From Blastococcus sp. TF02-8 (GTDB lineage Bacteria; Actinomycetota; Actinomycetes; Mycobacteriales; Geodermatophilaceae), in the NCBI RefSeq assembly GCF_003319175.1, contig NZ_QOHK01000005.1:293083-357082 (forward strand): a stretch of DNA of 64,000 nucleotides, in the 5' to 3' direction. This document shows, in pieces, positions 1-8,591 of the stretch (the first letter of the stretch is position 1; every line of letters starts with the position of its first letter). A program made the position numbers and the translations under genes. The notes beneath the pieces are model-generated. The model had not been told where the DNA came from. It searched no databases and saw only the letters and a program-made list of their open reading frames with translations.

Positions 1-386
1 GCGCTGGCCGTCTGCCCCTCCGTGGCGAAGCCCCAGACCGACGACCGCGTGGTGACCGTGACGGAGTAGGCCCGGCCGTTGACCAGCCCGGGAAGAGTGG
101 CCGACGTGGTGGTGGGACGGGCCACCTCGGTCCCGTCGAGGTAGACCACGTAGCCGGTGACCGTCGCCTCCGCGGCCGCGGTCCAGGAGACGTTCAGCGC
201 GCGGTCGACCCCGGTCACCGTGACGTTGGTGGGCGGCACCGGGTTGAAGGCGCTGACCGTGCGCAGCTGCGGCTCCGGGAGGCCGGGGTCGGTACCGGGC
301 AGGAGCAGCGTGGCGGCCACGAGGAGGGCCGCGAGACCGCGCAGGGTCCATCGACGGGCACGGGTGTGACCGTCCGACCGCTGCAC
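1..386 (-). CDS. Secreted fibronectin type III protein (5' part only)
   Basis: The frame begins with GTG after a GAGGAGG ribosome-binding site and runs off the left edge, so only about 128 residues are visible. Residues 1-33 look like an export signal: an Arg-rich start (RARRWTLRG) followed by the hydrophobic run LAALLVAATLLL. The rest has the beta-sandwich pattern of a fibronectin type III domain, with LNVSWTAA, TGYVVYLDG and LVNGRAYSVTV. Such modules occur in extracellular binding proteins or enzymes; the function here cannot be told because the C-terminus is missing. It is divergent from the next gene. Confidence 0.7.
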   Translation of the reverse strand, partial: MQRSDGHTRARRWTLRGLAALLVAATLLLPGTDPGLPEPQLRTVSAFNPVPPTNVTVTGVDRALNVSWTAAAEATVTGYVVYLDGTEVARPTTTSATLPGLVNGRAYSVTVTTRSSVWGFATEGQTAS

Positions 387-522
387 GTGCCCTCCTCCGC
401 CGCGCGGGGGACCGCTACTGCCACCGCACCCCCTTCTCGGCAGCGCTGGCGCCCTGCTTGAGCCGGACCTGCCCGAACGGGCAACCGGGAGCGGACCCGC
501 CCCGCACGGGCACGGCGTCCAC

Positions 523-528
523 TACGGT
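523..528 (+). promoter_or_regulatory. -10 box (TACGGT) of leaderless glycosyltransferase gene
   Basis: TACGGT lies 7 nt before the GTG chosen as the start of the GT39-like gene. This spacing implies transcription from about the first base of the start codon, as in many actinobacterial leaderless genes. It is the main reason for choosing the GTG at 536 over the upstream ATG at 458. Confidence 0.5.
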
Positions 529-535
529 CCGCGGC

Positions 536-2032
536 GTGAGCGCCGCGCCGGAGGAGGCCGGCACCCCAGCCCGACCGCACCTCGCCCTCCGGGCGCTCCT
601 CGTCGTGGGTGCGGCGGTCGCACTCCTGCTGGTCGCCGTCGCCGGCCGCTACGGGTACCACCGCGACGAGCTCTACTTCCTGCGTGCCGGGCAGGAGCTC
701 GCGTTCGGGTACGTCGACCAGCCACCGCTCACCCCCCTGGTCGCCCACCTCGTGGACCGGCTGTTCCCCGGCTCGCTCGTGGCGCTCAGGCTGCCCTCGG
801 CGCTGGCGGCAGGCCTCGTCCCGGTGCTCGCCGGGCTGACGGCCCGCGAGTTCGGCGCCGCACCGTCCGCTCAGCTGCTGGCCGCCGGCTGCACGGCGGT
901 CTCGTCGGTCCTGTTGATCACCGGGCACCTGCTGTCCACCACCACCATCGACGTGCTGGTGTGGGCGGCTCTGTCGTGGCTGCTCGTCCGGGCGCTGCGC
1001 GACGGCGGGAAGGTGTGGCTGGTCGCCGGGGTCGTTGCCGGCGTCGGACTGCAGAACAAGCTCTCCCCGGCGTTCCTCCTGGCCGGGGTCGTCGCCGGGC
1101 TGCTCCTGGTGGGACCGCGCGCGGCGCTGCGCTCCCGGTGGCCCTGGCTGGGCGGCCTCGTCGCACTCCTCCTGTGGTCGCCGAACCTGTGGTGGCAGGC
1201 GACCCACGGCTGGCCGCAGCTGGCGCTGGCCGATGCCATCGCCGGCGGCAGCTCCGGGACCAGCGAACCGTGGTACCTCTTCCTCCCGTTCCAGCTGGTC
1301 ATGGTGAGCCCTGTCCTGGTGCCGGTCTGGGTGGCGGGCGGGTGGCGGCTGCTGCGGGAACCGGCGCTGCGCTCCTGGCGGGCGTTCCCCGTCGCGTACG
1401 GCCTGCTGACCGTCGTCTTCCTGCTGACCGGGGGCAAGCCGTACTACCTGGCCGGTCTCTACCCCCTGCTGCTCGCCGCCGGGTCGGGCCCTGCCCTCGA
1501 TCGGGTGCGTGAGCGCCGGGGTCTGCGTCTGCTGCTGCCGGCGGCCCTCGCCACCTCGCTCCTGGTCAACGGGCTGCTCGCGCTGCCGGTCCTGCCGGTG
1601 GCACGGCTCGGTGACACCCCGGTGCCCGACATCAACTACGACGCTGCCGAGACGGTGGGGTGGCCCCGGTTCGCCATGACCGTCGAGCGCGCGAGCTCGG
1701 AGCTGCCCGACGGGACGCGCGCCGTCGTGCTCACCGGGAACTACGGGGAGGCCGGCGCCGTCGACCGGTTCGCGCCGTCCCTGGCGCCGGCCTACAGCGG
1801 CCACAACGCGTACTGGGACTGGGGTCCTCCACCCGCGGACGTCGACGCCGTGGTCGCGGTCGGCCTGCCGCGTGATCGGCTGGCGCGCTGGTTCGGCGAG
1901 GTGCGCGCCGTCGACCGGATCGACGCCGGGGTCGGTCTGGACAACGAGGAACAGGGGACGACGGTGTGGCTGGCCACCGGCCGGACCGTGCCGTGGTCGG
2001 AGATCTGGCCGCAGCTGCGGCGGCTGGGCTGA
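536..2032 (+). CDS. Membrane glycosyltransferase, GT39/ArnT-like
   Basis: This is a 498-residue polytopic membrane protein. After the first membrane helix comes YHRDELYFL, the acidic Asp-Glu pair typical of GT-C enzymes of the PMT/ArnT family, followed by FGYVDQPPLTP. About ten more hydrophobic segments and a soluble C-terminal domain follow. Such enzymes move a sugar from a polyprenyl-phosphate donor to an extracytoplasmic acceptor; donor and acceptor are unknown here. The GTG start is chosen from a TACGGT box 7 nt upstream. The gene is followed by an epimerase and other sugar genes, which suggests a role in a cell-surface glycan or glycolipid. Confidence 0.75.
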   Translation: MSAAPEEAGTPARPHLALRALLVVGAAVALLLVAVAGRYGYHRDELYFLRAGQELAFGYVDQPPLTPLVAHLVDRLFPGSLVALRLPSALAAGLVPVLAGLTAREFGAAPSAQLLAAGCTAVSSVLLITGHLLSTTTIDVLVWAALSWLLVRALRDGGKVWLVAGVVAGVGLQNKLSPAFLLAGVVAGLLLVGPRAALRSRWPWLGGLVALLLWSPNLWWQATHGWPQLALADAIAGGSSGTSEPWYLFLPFQLVMVSPVLVPVWVAGGWRLLREPALRSWRAFPVAYGLLTVVFLLTGGKPYYLAGLYPLLLAAGSGPALDRVRERRGLRLLLPAALATSLLVNGLLALPVLPVARLGDTPVPDINYDAAETVGWPRFAMTVERASSELPDGTRAVVLTGNYGEAGAVDRFAPSLAPAYSGHNAYWDWGPPPADVDAVVAVGLPRDRLARWFGEVRAVDRIDAGVGLDNEEQGTTVWLATGRTVPWSEIWPQLRRLG

Positions 2033-2059
2033 CGCCGGGCGGGGGTCCGGCCGGGCGGC

Positions 2060-2065
2060 TAACGT
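2060..2065 (+). promoter_or_regulatory. -10 box (TAACGT) of leaderless epimerase gene
   Basis: TAACGT ends 8 nt before the GTG start of the epimerase gene, in the short gap after the preceding stop codon. It supports an own leaderless promoter and fixes the start at MRVLVTGGAG rather than at any earlier in-frame codon. Confidence 0.5.
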
Positions 2066-2073
2066 CCCCGCTC

Positions 2074-3138
2074 GTGCGTGTCCTCGTCACCGGCGGTGCC
2101 GGCTTCATCGGTTCGGCGGTGGTGCGCGCGTTCCTCGGCGCCGGCCACGAGGTGCGGGTGCTGGACGCGCTGCTGCCCGCCGTCCACCCCCGCTACCCGG
2201 ACGGGCCGCCCGGGCTGGAGGGCGCGGAGCTGCTGGTCGGTGACGTCCGCGACCGGGACACCGTCGACCGCGCGCTGGCCGGGATCGACGCGGTCAGCCA
2301 CCAGGCGGCCATGGTCGGGCTCGGCGTCGACGTCCAGGACATGCCGGAGTACGCGGGTATCAACGACCTCGGCACCGCGGTGCTGCTCGCGGCGATGGCC
2401 CGGGCGGACGTCGACCGGCTGGTGCTGGCCAGCTCGATGGTCGTGTACGGCGAGGGACGTTACGAGTGCCCCGAGCACGGTGCCGTGCCCGCCGCGCCGC
2501 GCCGCCGCGCCGACCTCGACGAGGGCCGCTTCGACCCTCCCTGCCCGCACTGCGGACGGCAGCTGACCTGGGGGGAGGTTCTCGAGGAGACCCCGGCGGA
2601 CCCGCGCAACACCTACGCGGCCACCAAGCTCGCCCAGGAGCACCTGGCCTCGGCGTGGGCCAGGTCGACCGGCGGCGGCGCCGCGGCCCTGCGCTACCAC
2701 AACGTGTACGGCCCGCAGATGCCCCGCGACACCCCCTACGCCGGCGTCGCCTCGATCTTCCGGAGCGCCCTGGAGTCGGGTCGCGCCCCGCGGGTGTTCG
2801 AGGACGGCGGCCAGCAGCGGGACTTCGTGCACGTCTCCGACGTCGCCGCGGCCAACCTGGCCGCCCTGGAGGCCGACCCGCCGGACTCCGCCGTCCGGGC
2901 GTACAACGTCGCGTCCGGCAGCCCGCACACCGTGGGCGACATGGCCCGGGCGCTGGCCGACGCCTTCGGCGGGCCCGATCCCGTGGTCACCGGCGAGTAC
3001 CGCATCGGCGACGTGCGGCACGTCGTCGCCAGCCCGGCGCGGGCGGCCGAGGAGCTCGGCTTCCGGGCCCGCGTCTCCTTCGCCGACGGTATGCGGGAGT
3101 TCGCCACCGCCCCCCTGCGTCCCGCTCCGCCCGTCTGA
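2074..3138 (+). CDS. NAD-dependent epimerase/dehydratase (extended SDR) with Cys-rich insertion
   Basis: The 354-residue protein starts with the Rossmann motif VTGGAGFIGS. The catalytic Ser and YxxxK are present (LASSMVVYG, YAATK), as is RYHNVYGPQMPRDTPY near the substrate site. This is the architecture of nucleotide-sugar epimerases and dehydratases. Between the catalytic Ser and Tyr sits an insertion with Cys and His residues (CPEHG at about residue 131 and CPHCG about 25 residues later) that could bind zinc. The substrate is unknown. It lies between two glycosyltransferase-type genes and ends a few bases before a convergent transporter gene. Confidence 0.85.
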   Translation: MRVLVTGGAGFIGSAVVRAFLGAGHEVRVLDALLPAVHPRYPDGPPGLEGAELLVGDVRDRDTVDRALAGIDAVSHQAAMVGLGVDVQDMPEYAGINDLGTAVLLAAMARADVDRLVLASSMVVYGEGRYECPEHGAVPAAPRRRADLDEGRFDPPCPHCGRQLTWGEVLEETPADPRNTYAATKLAQEHLASAWARSTGGGAAALRYHNVYGPQMPRDTPYAGVASIFRSALESGRAPRVFEDGGQQRDFVHVSDVAAANLAALEADPPDSAVRAYNVASGSPHTVGDMARALADAFGGPDPVVTGEYRIGDVRHVVASPARAAEELGFRARVSFADGMREFATAPLRPAPPV

Positions 3139-3140
3139 GG

Positions 3141-4052
3141 TCAGGCGGCGTCGACCGCCGGCACCGGCAGGACCTCGCGGGCGGGGCTGCGCCGGGTGGC
3201 CAGGACGCAGCCGAGCAGGACCACCGGCAGGCCGACGGCGAGCCCGAGCGTGAAGGGCTCGTCGAGCAGGACGACCCCCAGCAGCACGGCGACCGCGGGG
3301 TTGAGGAACGTGATCACCAGGGCACGCTGCGGGCCGACCTCCCGGATCAGCGCGAAGAACAGCGCCAGCGCCACACCGGTGCAGACGACGCCCAGCACGG
3401 CGACCGACAGCAGCGCACGGCCCGACGCCGTCCCGATCTCGTCGGCCCGCGCGAGGGCGAACGGCGTGTAGACGACGGCGGTGAGGAACAGCGCGATCGA
3501 GCTGGCCGCGACGCCCGGCACGTCGGGGAGCCGGCGGGAGACGATCATCGGGGCGGTCGCGTAACCGATGACGGTGAGGGCGACCGCCCCCAGCGCCAGC
3601 AGGTCCGCCCCGCTGACGTCGAGCCCCAGCAGGACGACGATGCCGGCGAGCCCCAGGAGCATCCCGGCCACCCGCACCGGGGTCAGCCGGTCCTCGTCCC
3701 CGGACAGTCGCGCGGCCAGCGCAGCCACGAACGGGACGCCGGCCACCAGCACGCCGGTGAGCGAGCTGGACAGCGAGGTCTCGGCGTAGGAGAGCAGCAG
3801 CCACGGGCCGGTCATCTCGAGGACGGTGAACACCAGCAGCGGACGCCAGTGCCGCAGCGCCGGGCGCAGCTGTCCCCGGGCGATCGTCCACGGCAGGAGC
3901 AGCGCCGCCCCGATCACGCACCGGCCGAAGACCACCACGACCGGCGAGAGCTCACCGACGGCCACCTTGATGAGCAGGTAGGGGACGCCCCAGACGAGCG
4001 CCATCGTCAGGAACAGGACCCAGCCCCGGCGGCTCACCGCCGCCACCCGCAC
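3141..4052 (-). CDS. EamA/DMT-family transporter
   Basis: This 303-residue protein has about ten hydrophobic helices in two repeats, starting WVLFLTMALVWGVPYLLIKVAV and containing GLDVSGADLLALGAVALTV. The layout matches the drug/metabolite transporter (EamA) superfamily. Members export or import small metabolites; the substrate cannot be read from sequence. The start is uncertain, since several in-frame GTG codons lie in the first 20 bases (MRVAAV versus MSRRGW). It is convergent with the epimerase gene and seems independent of the flanking sugar genes. Confidence 0.8.
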   Translation of the reverse strand: MRVAAVSRRGWVLFLTMALVWGVPYLLIKVAVGELSPVVVVFGRCVIGAALLLPWTIARGQLRPALRHWRPLLVFTVLEMTGPWLLLSYAETSLSSSLTGVLVAGVPFVAALAARLSGDEDRLTPVRVAGMLLGLAGIVVLLGLDVSGADLLALGAVALTVIGYATAPMIVSRRLPDVPGVAASSIALFLTAVVYTPFALARADEIGTASGRALLSVAVLGVVCTGVALALFFALIREVGPQRALVITFLNPAVAVLLGVVLLDEPFTLGLAVGLPVVLLGCVLATRRSPAREVLPVPAVDAA

Positions 4053-4102
4053 GCATGCACCCGGTCAGTCTGCCGGGGTGCCGCCCGGCGACCGGAGGGG
4101 GT

Positions 4103-5458
4103 TCACCACTCGGTGCGGATCGTCACCTCGACGACGACCGCGGTGACGACCGAGGCCAGCAGCCAGAACCGGCGCTGCCGCTCCGGCAGGAACACCGCCG
4201 CGGCGGGGAGCCAGACGGTGAACGGCAGCCAGATCCGCTCCGTCTCCCCGCGCACCAGCCCGGTGAGGTCGCTGACCAGCAGCGCCCCCAGGACGACGAC
4301 GGGCAGCAGCGACAGCCGGATCCGTCGCAGGCCGGCCAGGCCGCCGATCGCCGCCGGCCCCGCCGCGACGGCGGCAGCCGCGACGTTCGCCACGGCGAAG
4401 TAGGCGAAGGGCCGGTCGGCATAGGAGGGACCCGACCGCACCCGGTCCGCCGTCACCGAGAGCCCCTCGAACCACGAGTAGCCGCCGAGGGCGAAGGGCA
4501 GCGCGACCACGACGAGCCCGGCCGCCGCCAGGACCAGGACCCGGAGCACGCCGGGGTTGCCCAGCCGCCGGCGCTGGGCGAGGACCACGGCCAGGGCCAG
4601 CAGCCCCAGCGACGTGATGCCGAAGGACAGGTGCAGTGCGAGTCCGAGCAGCGCTCCTCCGGCGACCGCCCGCCGGTCGGCTCCCGGTCCCCCGGCGCGG
4701 GCAGCGGCGGAGGCGAGCAGCGCGATGCCGGCGGTCGTGACGCCGGCGAACAGCGCGTCGGCGCTGGTCGCGATCCACAGGGCGGTCGGCGCCAGGACGA
4801 CGAACGGCGCGGCGACCCGGGCGGTCCCCTCGTCGGCCAGGGCCCGCACGGTGACCAGGACCGCGGGGGCGGCGAGGGCACCGCCGGCGACGCACAGGGC
4901 CGCCGCCCAGCCGAGGCCGTGGAGCCCGATCCGGTCCAGGGCCACGAAGGCCAGCAGCGCCGCCGGCGGGTGCCCGGAGACGTGGGTGGTCCAGGCGTCC
5001 GCGGAGTCGGCGGGCACGAAGTCGTTGAAGGTCGACAGGAACGGCCCGAGCGCACCGACGCGCCCGACGTCGTGCGGGTACTCGTACACGCTCGACAGCG
5101 GTTCGGTCAGCCGATGCCGACCACTGGCCAGCGCGAGCGTGACCGCCCAGCCCGCCGAGGCCGGCGCCGAGCCGGCCAGGAGCACCCGCCACGGCAGCGC
5201 CCGCGCCAGCGTCGGCCCCCAGAGCACGCCGCCCAGGCCGAGGAGCGCCGGCCACAGCACCCGCGAGGACACGACGACGTCCGGGGTGCCGCGCAGCACG
5301 AAGCCCCCGAGGAGGTGGAGCACGACACCGTCGGCGGTCAGCCGGCGGCCCACCTCGACGGTGGCCGCCACCGCGGCGGACACGAGCAGGACCAGGGCCG
5401 CCGGTGCCCACCAGCGCGGCTGCCGCACGGACGTCGGGTCGGCGATCGGGCGGCTCAT
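4103..5458 (-). CDS. Polytopic membrane protein, possible GT-C-type glycosyltransferase
   Basis: This 451-residue protein has about eleven hydrophobic segments. Extracytoplasmic stretches include YEYPHDVGRVGALGPF and HVSGHPPAALLAF, which recall mannosyltransferase-like GT-C proteins of actinobacteria, but I see no clear catalytic Asp-Glu pair in the first loop. A TACTGT box 8 nt before the ATG suggests a leaderless transcript. It is divergent from the GT2 gene and sits inside the sugar-gene block, so a part in surface-glycan assembly is likely but unproven. It could also be a transporter of lipid-linked sugars. Confidence 0.6.
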   Translation of the reverse strand: MSRPIADPTSVRQPRWWAPAALVLLVSAAVAATVEVGRRLTADGVVLHLLGGFVLRGTPDVVVSSRVLWPALLGLGGVLWGPTLARALPWRVLLAGSAPASAGWAVTLALASGRHRLTEPLSSVYEYPHDVGRVGALGPFLSTFNDFVPADSADAWTTHVSGHPPAALLAFVALDRIGLHGLGWAAALCVAGGALAAPAVLVTVRALADEGTARVAAPFVVLAPTALWIATSADALFAGVTTAGIALLASAAARAGGPGADRRAVAGGALLGLALHLSFGITSLGLLALAVVLAQRRRLGNPGVLRVLVLAAAGLVVVALPFALGGYSWFEGLSVTADRVRSGPSYADRPFAYFAVANVAAAAVAAGPAAIGGLAGLRRIRLSLLPVVVLGALLVSDLTGLVRGETERIWLPFTVWLPAAAVFLPERQRRFWLLASVVTAVVVEVTIRTEW

Positions 5459-5466
5459 CAGGTCGG

Positions 5467-5472
5467 ACAGTA
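5467..5472 (-). promoter_or_regulatory. -10 box of leaderless membrane-protein gene
   Basis: On the minus strand TACTGT lies 8 nt before the ATG of the membrane protein. It is about 100 bp from the facing TACGGT box of the divergent GT2 gene. Confidence 0.45.
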
Positions 5473-5564
5473 GGCGGGCCGGGCCGCTGCCGCCCTCCGG
5501 CCGCCGGCGGACATCCGGCGGAGGGGGTCGGCACGAACACCGGGCGATGACTGCGAACGGTGGC

Positions 5565-5570
5565 TACGGT
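5565..5570 (+). promoter_or_regulatory. -10 box (TACGGT) of leaderless GT2 gene
   Basis: TACGGT lies 6 nt before the GTG start. It decides the start against two upstream in-frame possibilities and would drive the four-gene run that ends at 8591. Confidence 0.5.
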
Positions 5571-5576
5571 CCGGGA

Positions 5577-6230
5577 GTGCCCGACGTCGTCCTCCCCTGC
5601 CTCGACGAGGCCGGCGCCCTCCCCTGGGTGCTCTCCCGCCTCCCGGACGGCTACCGCGCCGTCGTCGCCGACAACGGGTCCACCGACGGGTCCCCGCAGA
5701 TCGCCGCGGACCTCGGGGCCACCGTCGTGCACGTCCCCCAGCGCGGCTTCGGCGCCGCCGCCCACGCCGGGCTGGAGGCGGCCACGGCCGACGTCGTCTG
5801 CTTCTGCGACGCCGACGGCTCCATGGACCCCGCCGAGCTGCCCCGCGTGGCCGATCCGGTCCTGGCCGGCGACGCCGACCTCGTGCTCGGCCGGCGCCGG
5901 CCGACCGGACGCGGCGCGTGGCCGGCGCACGCCCGGGTGGCCAACGTGGCACTGGGGGTCATGCTGCGGCGGCGGACCGGGCACTCGCTGCACGACCTCG
6001 GCCCGATGCGGGCCGCCCGCCGCGAGGCTCTGCTGGGGCTGGGTCTGACCGACCGCCGGTTCGGCTATCCGCTGGAGATGGTCACCCGGGCCTCCGACGC
6101 CGGCTGGCGCATCCACGAGGTCGACGTCACCTACTCCCCTCGCGCGGAGGGCACGAGGTCGAAGGTCACCGGAACCGTGCTCGGCACCCTGCGGACCATC
6201 CGCGACATGCGGGAGGTGCTCGCCCGATGA
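5577..6230 (+). CDS. Family 2 glycosyltransferase
   Basis: The 217-residue GT-A protein has the order typical of GT2: VVLPCLDEAGALPWVL at the N-terminus, VADNGSTDGSP at about residue 30, and FCDADGSMDP (the metal-binding DxD region) at about 80. No membrane helix is seen, so it is a short cytoplasmic enzyme using a nucleotide-sugar donor. The GTG start follows a TACGGT box. Its stop overlaps the start of the DUF2064 gene by 4 bp (ATGA), so the two are translationally coupled. Pairing of GT2 with DUF2064 is common in bacteria; the product is not known. Confidence 0.85.
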   Translation: MPDVVLPCLDEAGALPWVLSRLPDGYRAVVADNGSTDGSPQIAADLGATVVHVPQRGFGAAAHAGLEAATADVVCFCDADGSMDPAELPRVADPVLAGDADLVLGRRRPTGRGAWPAHARVANVALGVMLRRRTGHSLHDLGPMRAARREALLGLGLTDRRFGYPLEMVTRASDAGWRIHEVDVTYSPRAEGTRSKVTGTVLGTLRTIRDMREVLAR

Positions 6231-6892
6231 GCCGCGCCCAGCTGCTGGTCATCACCAAGGCACCCGTGCCCGGGCGCAGCAAGACCCGGCTGACGCCGCC
6301 GTGCACCCCCGAGCAGGCGGCCGCCATCGCCGCGGCCGCCGTCGGCGACACGCTGGACGTCGTGCGCGCGACCCCGGTGGACCGCCGTGTCGTGGCGCTC
6401 GACGGCGAGCCGGGCGACCTCGACCTCAGCGGCTGCGTCGTCGTCCCGCAGGTCGAGGGGGATCTCGGCACGCGCCTCGCCGCGGCGTTCGCCGCGGCGA
6501 TGTCGGGCGCGGACGCCGACCGGCCCACCCTGCTCATCGGGATGGACACGCCCCAGGTCGACGCCGGGCTGCTGACCGAGTGCCTCGACCGGCTGGTGGC
6601 CGCCGGGCCCGGGACGGCCGTGCTCGGCGCGGCGCCCGACGGTGGCTGGTGGGCGCTCGGGCTGCACTCCGCGGCCGGGGCGGCCGTGCTGCCCGACGTC
6701 CCGATGTCCCGCGACGACACCGCCGAGCGCACCCGGGAGGCGCTCGCCCGCGCCGGGCTCTCGGTCCTCGACCTGCCGGTGCTCACCGACATCGACCACT
6801 TCCCCGACGCCGTCTCCGTCGGGGCGCAGTGCCCACCCGGTAGCCGCACCCGCCGCGTGGTCGACCTCGTGGCCGCCGGGATCCCCGGGTGA
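6227..6892 (+). CDS. DUF2064 (TIGR04282-type) glycosyltransferase-like protein
   Basis: The 221-residue protein starts LLVITKAPVPGRSKTRL, the hallmark of the DUF2064/TIGR04282 family (GT-A fold, related to nucleotidyl- and glycosyltransferases). GDLGTRLAAAF, IGMDTPQV and DGGWWALGL are the other conserved blocks. Some relatives lie in arsenosugar gene sets, but no arsenic gene is seen here, so that role should not be assumed. It overlaps the GT2 gene upstream and the molybdoenzyme gene downstream by 4 bp each, and so is part of a tight operon. Confidence 0.8.
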   Translation: MSRAQLLVITKAPVPGRSKTRLTPPCTPEQAAAIAAAAVGDTLDVVRATPVDRRVVALDGEPGDLDLSGCVVVPQVEGDLGTRLAAAFAAAMSGADADRPTLLIGMDTPQVDAGLLTECLDRLVAAGPGTAVLGAAPDGGWWALGLHSAAGAAVLPDVPMSRDDTAERTREALARAGLSVLDLPVLTDIDHFPDAVSVGAQCPPGSRTRRVVDLVAAGIPG

Positions 6893-8106
6893 CCAGCCGC
6901 GTCGACCGGCTCCTGGGCGCGCGGCTCCCCGATCCACCGGAGAGCCTGCGCCGCGGCCCCTTCCGCGCGGGCGCCTTCTCCAGCCCGCTGCACTCCGACC
7001 GGCGCGCGGCCCGGGTCGGGGTCTGGCTCGGCACCGCTTTCCTGGTCTGCTTCCTGACCGGGCTGCTCAGCCATCTGATCCAGCAGCCGCCGTCGTGGTT
7101 CCGCCTCCCCGCCTCGCCGGTGTGGGGGTACCGGGTCACCCAGGGGGTGCACGTCGCCGCCGGGATCGCGGCGGTCCCGCTGCTCCTGGTGAAGCTCTGG
7201 ACGGTCTACCCGCTGCTCTTCGAGTGGCCACCCGCCTCGACGGTCTCCCGCGCGGTCGGCCGGCTGTCCCTGCTGGTCCTCGTGGGCGCCGCCGTCATGC
7301 AGCTCGCCACCGGCCTGATCAACATCTCGCAGTGGTATCCCTTCGGCTTCAACTTCACCCGGGGGCACTACTGGACCGGCTGGATCGCCATCGGTGCCGT
7401 CGCGGTGCACGTCGGCGCGAAGGCACCGCAGATCCGCCGCGCACTGGCCCGCCACCGCGCCCCGACCGCCGATGCGGGGGACCGTGCGGGGGGCCGTGCG
7501 GGGGACGGGGACACCGGGCTCCCCCGGCGCGCCTTCGTGCTCGCCACCGGCCTGGGCGTCACCGCCGTCACGCTGACCACCGTCGGCCAGACCCTCTCCC
7601 CGCTCTCGTCGGTGTCCCTGCTCGCCCCCCGGCTGCCCCGCTCCGGCCCCGAGGACCTGCCGGTCAACCAGACCGCCGCGGCGGCCGACGTCGAGCGCAG
7701 CGCCACCGATCCCGCCTACCGCCTGGTCGTGGCCGGCCCCAACCGGCTCGAGCTCTCCCTGGCCGATCTCCGGGCCCGTCCGCAGCACCGGCAGTCACTG
7801 CCCATCGCCTGCGTCGAGGGCTGGAGCGCCGACGCCACCTGGACCGGGGTCCGGCTGGCCGATCTGCTCGAGGAGGCGGGGCTTCCGGCGGGCACACCCC
7901 TCGTGGTCGAGTCGCTGCAGACCGGCGGCCTCTACCGCACCAGCAGGATCGACGAGCCCCACGCCCGCGACCCCCGCACGCTGCTGGCCCTCCAGCTGGA
8001 GGGCCGGCCGCTGAGCCTGGACCACGGGTTCCCGGTGCGGCTGATCTCCCCCAACCGCCCCGGTGTGATGCAGACCAAGTGGGTGTCCCTGGTGCGACCG
8101 GCATGA
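6889..8106 (+). CDS. Membrane-bound molybdopterin oxidoreductase (sulfite-oxidase fold) with cytochrome-b-like anchor
   Basis: This 405-residue fusion has two parts. Residues 40-190 hold four hydrophobic helices with His residues at membrane edges (LLSHLIQ, GVHVAAG, RGHYWTGW, AVHVGAK), as in b-type cytochromes. After a further hydrophobic segment at about 210-230, residues 270-405 form a molybdopterin-binding domain with the likely Mo-ligating Cys in LPIACVEGWS and the block SRIDEPHARDPRTLLAL. Electrons probably pass between the quinone pool and the Mo centre. The substrate is unknown. It starts with GTG overlapping the DUF2064 stop and is coupled to the next membrane-protein gene. Confidence 0.8.
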   Translation: MTSRVDRLLGARLPDPPESLRRGPFRAGAFSSPLHSDRRAARVGVWLGTAFLVCFLTGLLSHLIQQPPSWFRLPASPVWGYRVTQGVHVAAGIAAVPLLLVKLWTVYPLLFEWPPASTVSRAVGRLSLLVLVGAAVMQLATGLINISQWYPFGFNFTRGHYWTGWIAIGAVAVHVGAKAPQIRRALARHRAPTADAGDRAGGRAGDGDTGLPRRAFVLATGLGVTAVTLTTVGQTLSPLSSVSLLAPRLPRSGPEDLPVNQTAAAADVERSATDPAYRLVVAGPNRLELSLADLRARPQHRQSLPIACVEGWSADATWTGVRLADLLEEAGLPAGTPLVVESLQTGGLYRTSRIDEPHARDPRTLLALQLEGRPLSLDHGFPVRLISPNRPGVMQTKWVSLVRPA

Positions 8107-8591
8107 GCGACGCGCTGCGGGAGGACCCCTGCGCGACCGACTCCGCAGGGCCCCTGGCCTCGGCGGCACGCCCCTGGTGGCGCTGGCTCTTCCTGCTGCC
8201 CGGGTTCGCCGCGGTCGGCTGGGGCGTCGCGGGGCTGCTGGCCGACGACCGGGTCCCGCTGCGTCCCTGGCTGACCTGGGTGGTGGGCAGCGCCCTGGTG
8301 CACGACCTGCTGCTGGCGCCCCTGGTCGTCCTGGTCGGCGCGCTGGTGGCCCGCGTCCTGCCGGGAGCGGCCCGCCCGCCGGTCGTCGTCGGCCTCGTCG
8401 TCAGCGGCGTGCTGACCCTGGTGGCGCTGCCCTTCCTGCTCGACCTCGGCACCTCGACGGAGCCGGGCTTCCTCCCCCTCGACTACGGCCGGAACCTGCT
8501 GCTGCTCGTCGCCGGCATCATGTCGGTCTCGACCGTCTGGGCCGTGATCGCCACCGAGCTGGCCCGGCGCCGTGCGGCTCAGTCCGGATAG
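8103..8591 (+). CDS. Small polytopic membrane protein, unknown
   Basis: The protein has 162 residues with four hydrophobic helices (WLFLLPGFAAVGWGVAGLL, LVHDLLLAPLVVLVGALVA, VVVGLVVSGVLTLVALPFLL and a C-terminal one near LLLLVAGIMSV). The ATG overlaps the molybdoenzyme stop (ATGA), so it is the last gene of that operon and may assist the membrane complex. I do not recognise a named family. Its last 13 bp overlap the 3' end of the convergent SRPBCC gene. Confidence 0.7.
   Translation: MSDALREDPCATDSAGPLASAARPWWRWLFLLPGFAAVGWGVAGLLADDRVPLRPWLTWVVGSALVHDLLLAPLVVLVGALVARVLPGAARPPVVVGLVVSGVLTLVALPFLLDLGTSTEPGFLPLDYGRNLLLLVAGIMSVSTVWAVIATELARRRAAQSG

Noticed and set aside
215..1804. Long minus-strand open frame opposite the GT39-like gene
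   Set aside because: It has no domain and low-complexity Gln/Arg/Gly composition, and faces a clear membrane protein; an artefact of high GC.
6227..6892. Arsenosugar biosynthesis role for the DUF2064 protein
   Set aside because: The family name suggests it, but no arsenic methyltransferase or radical SAM arsenosugar gene is nearby.
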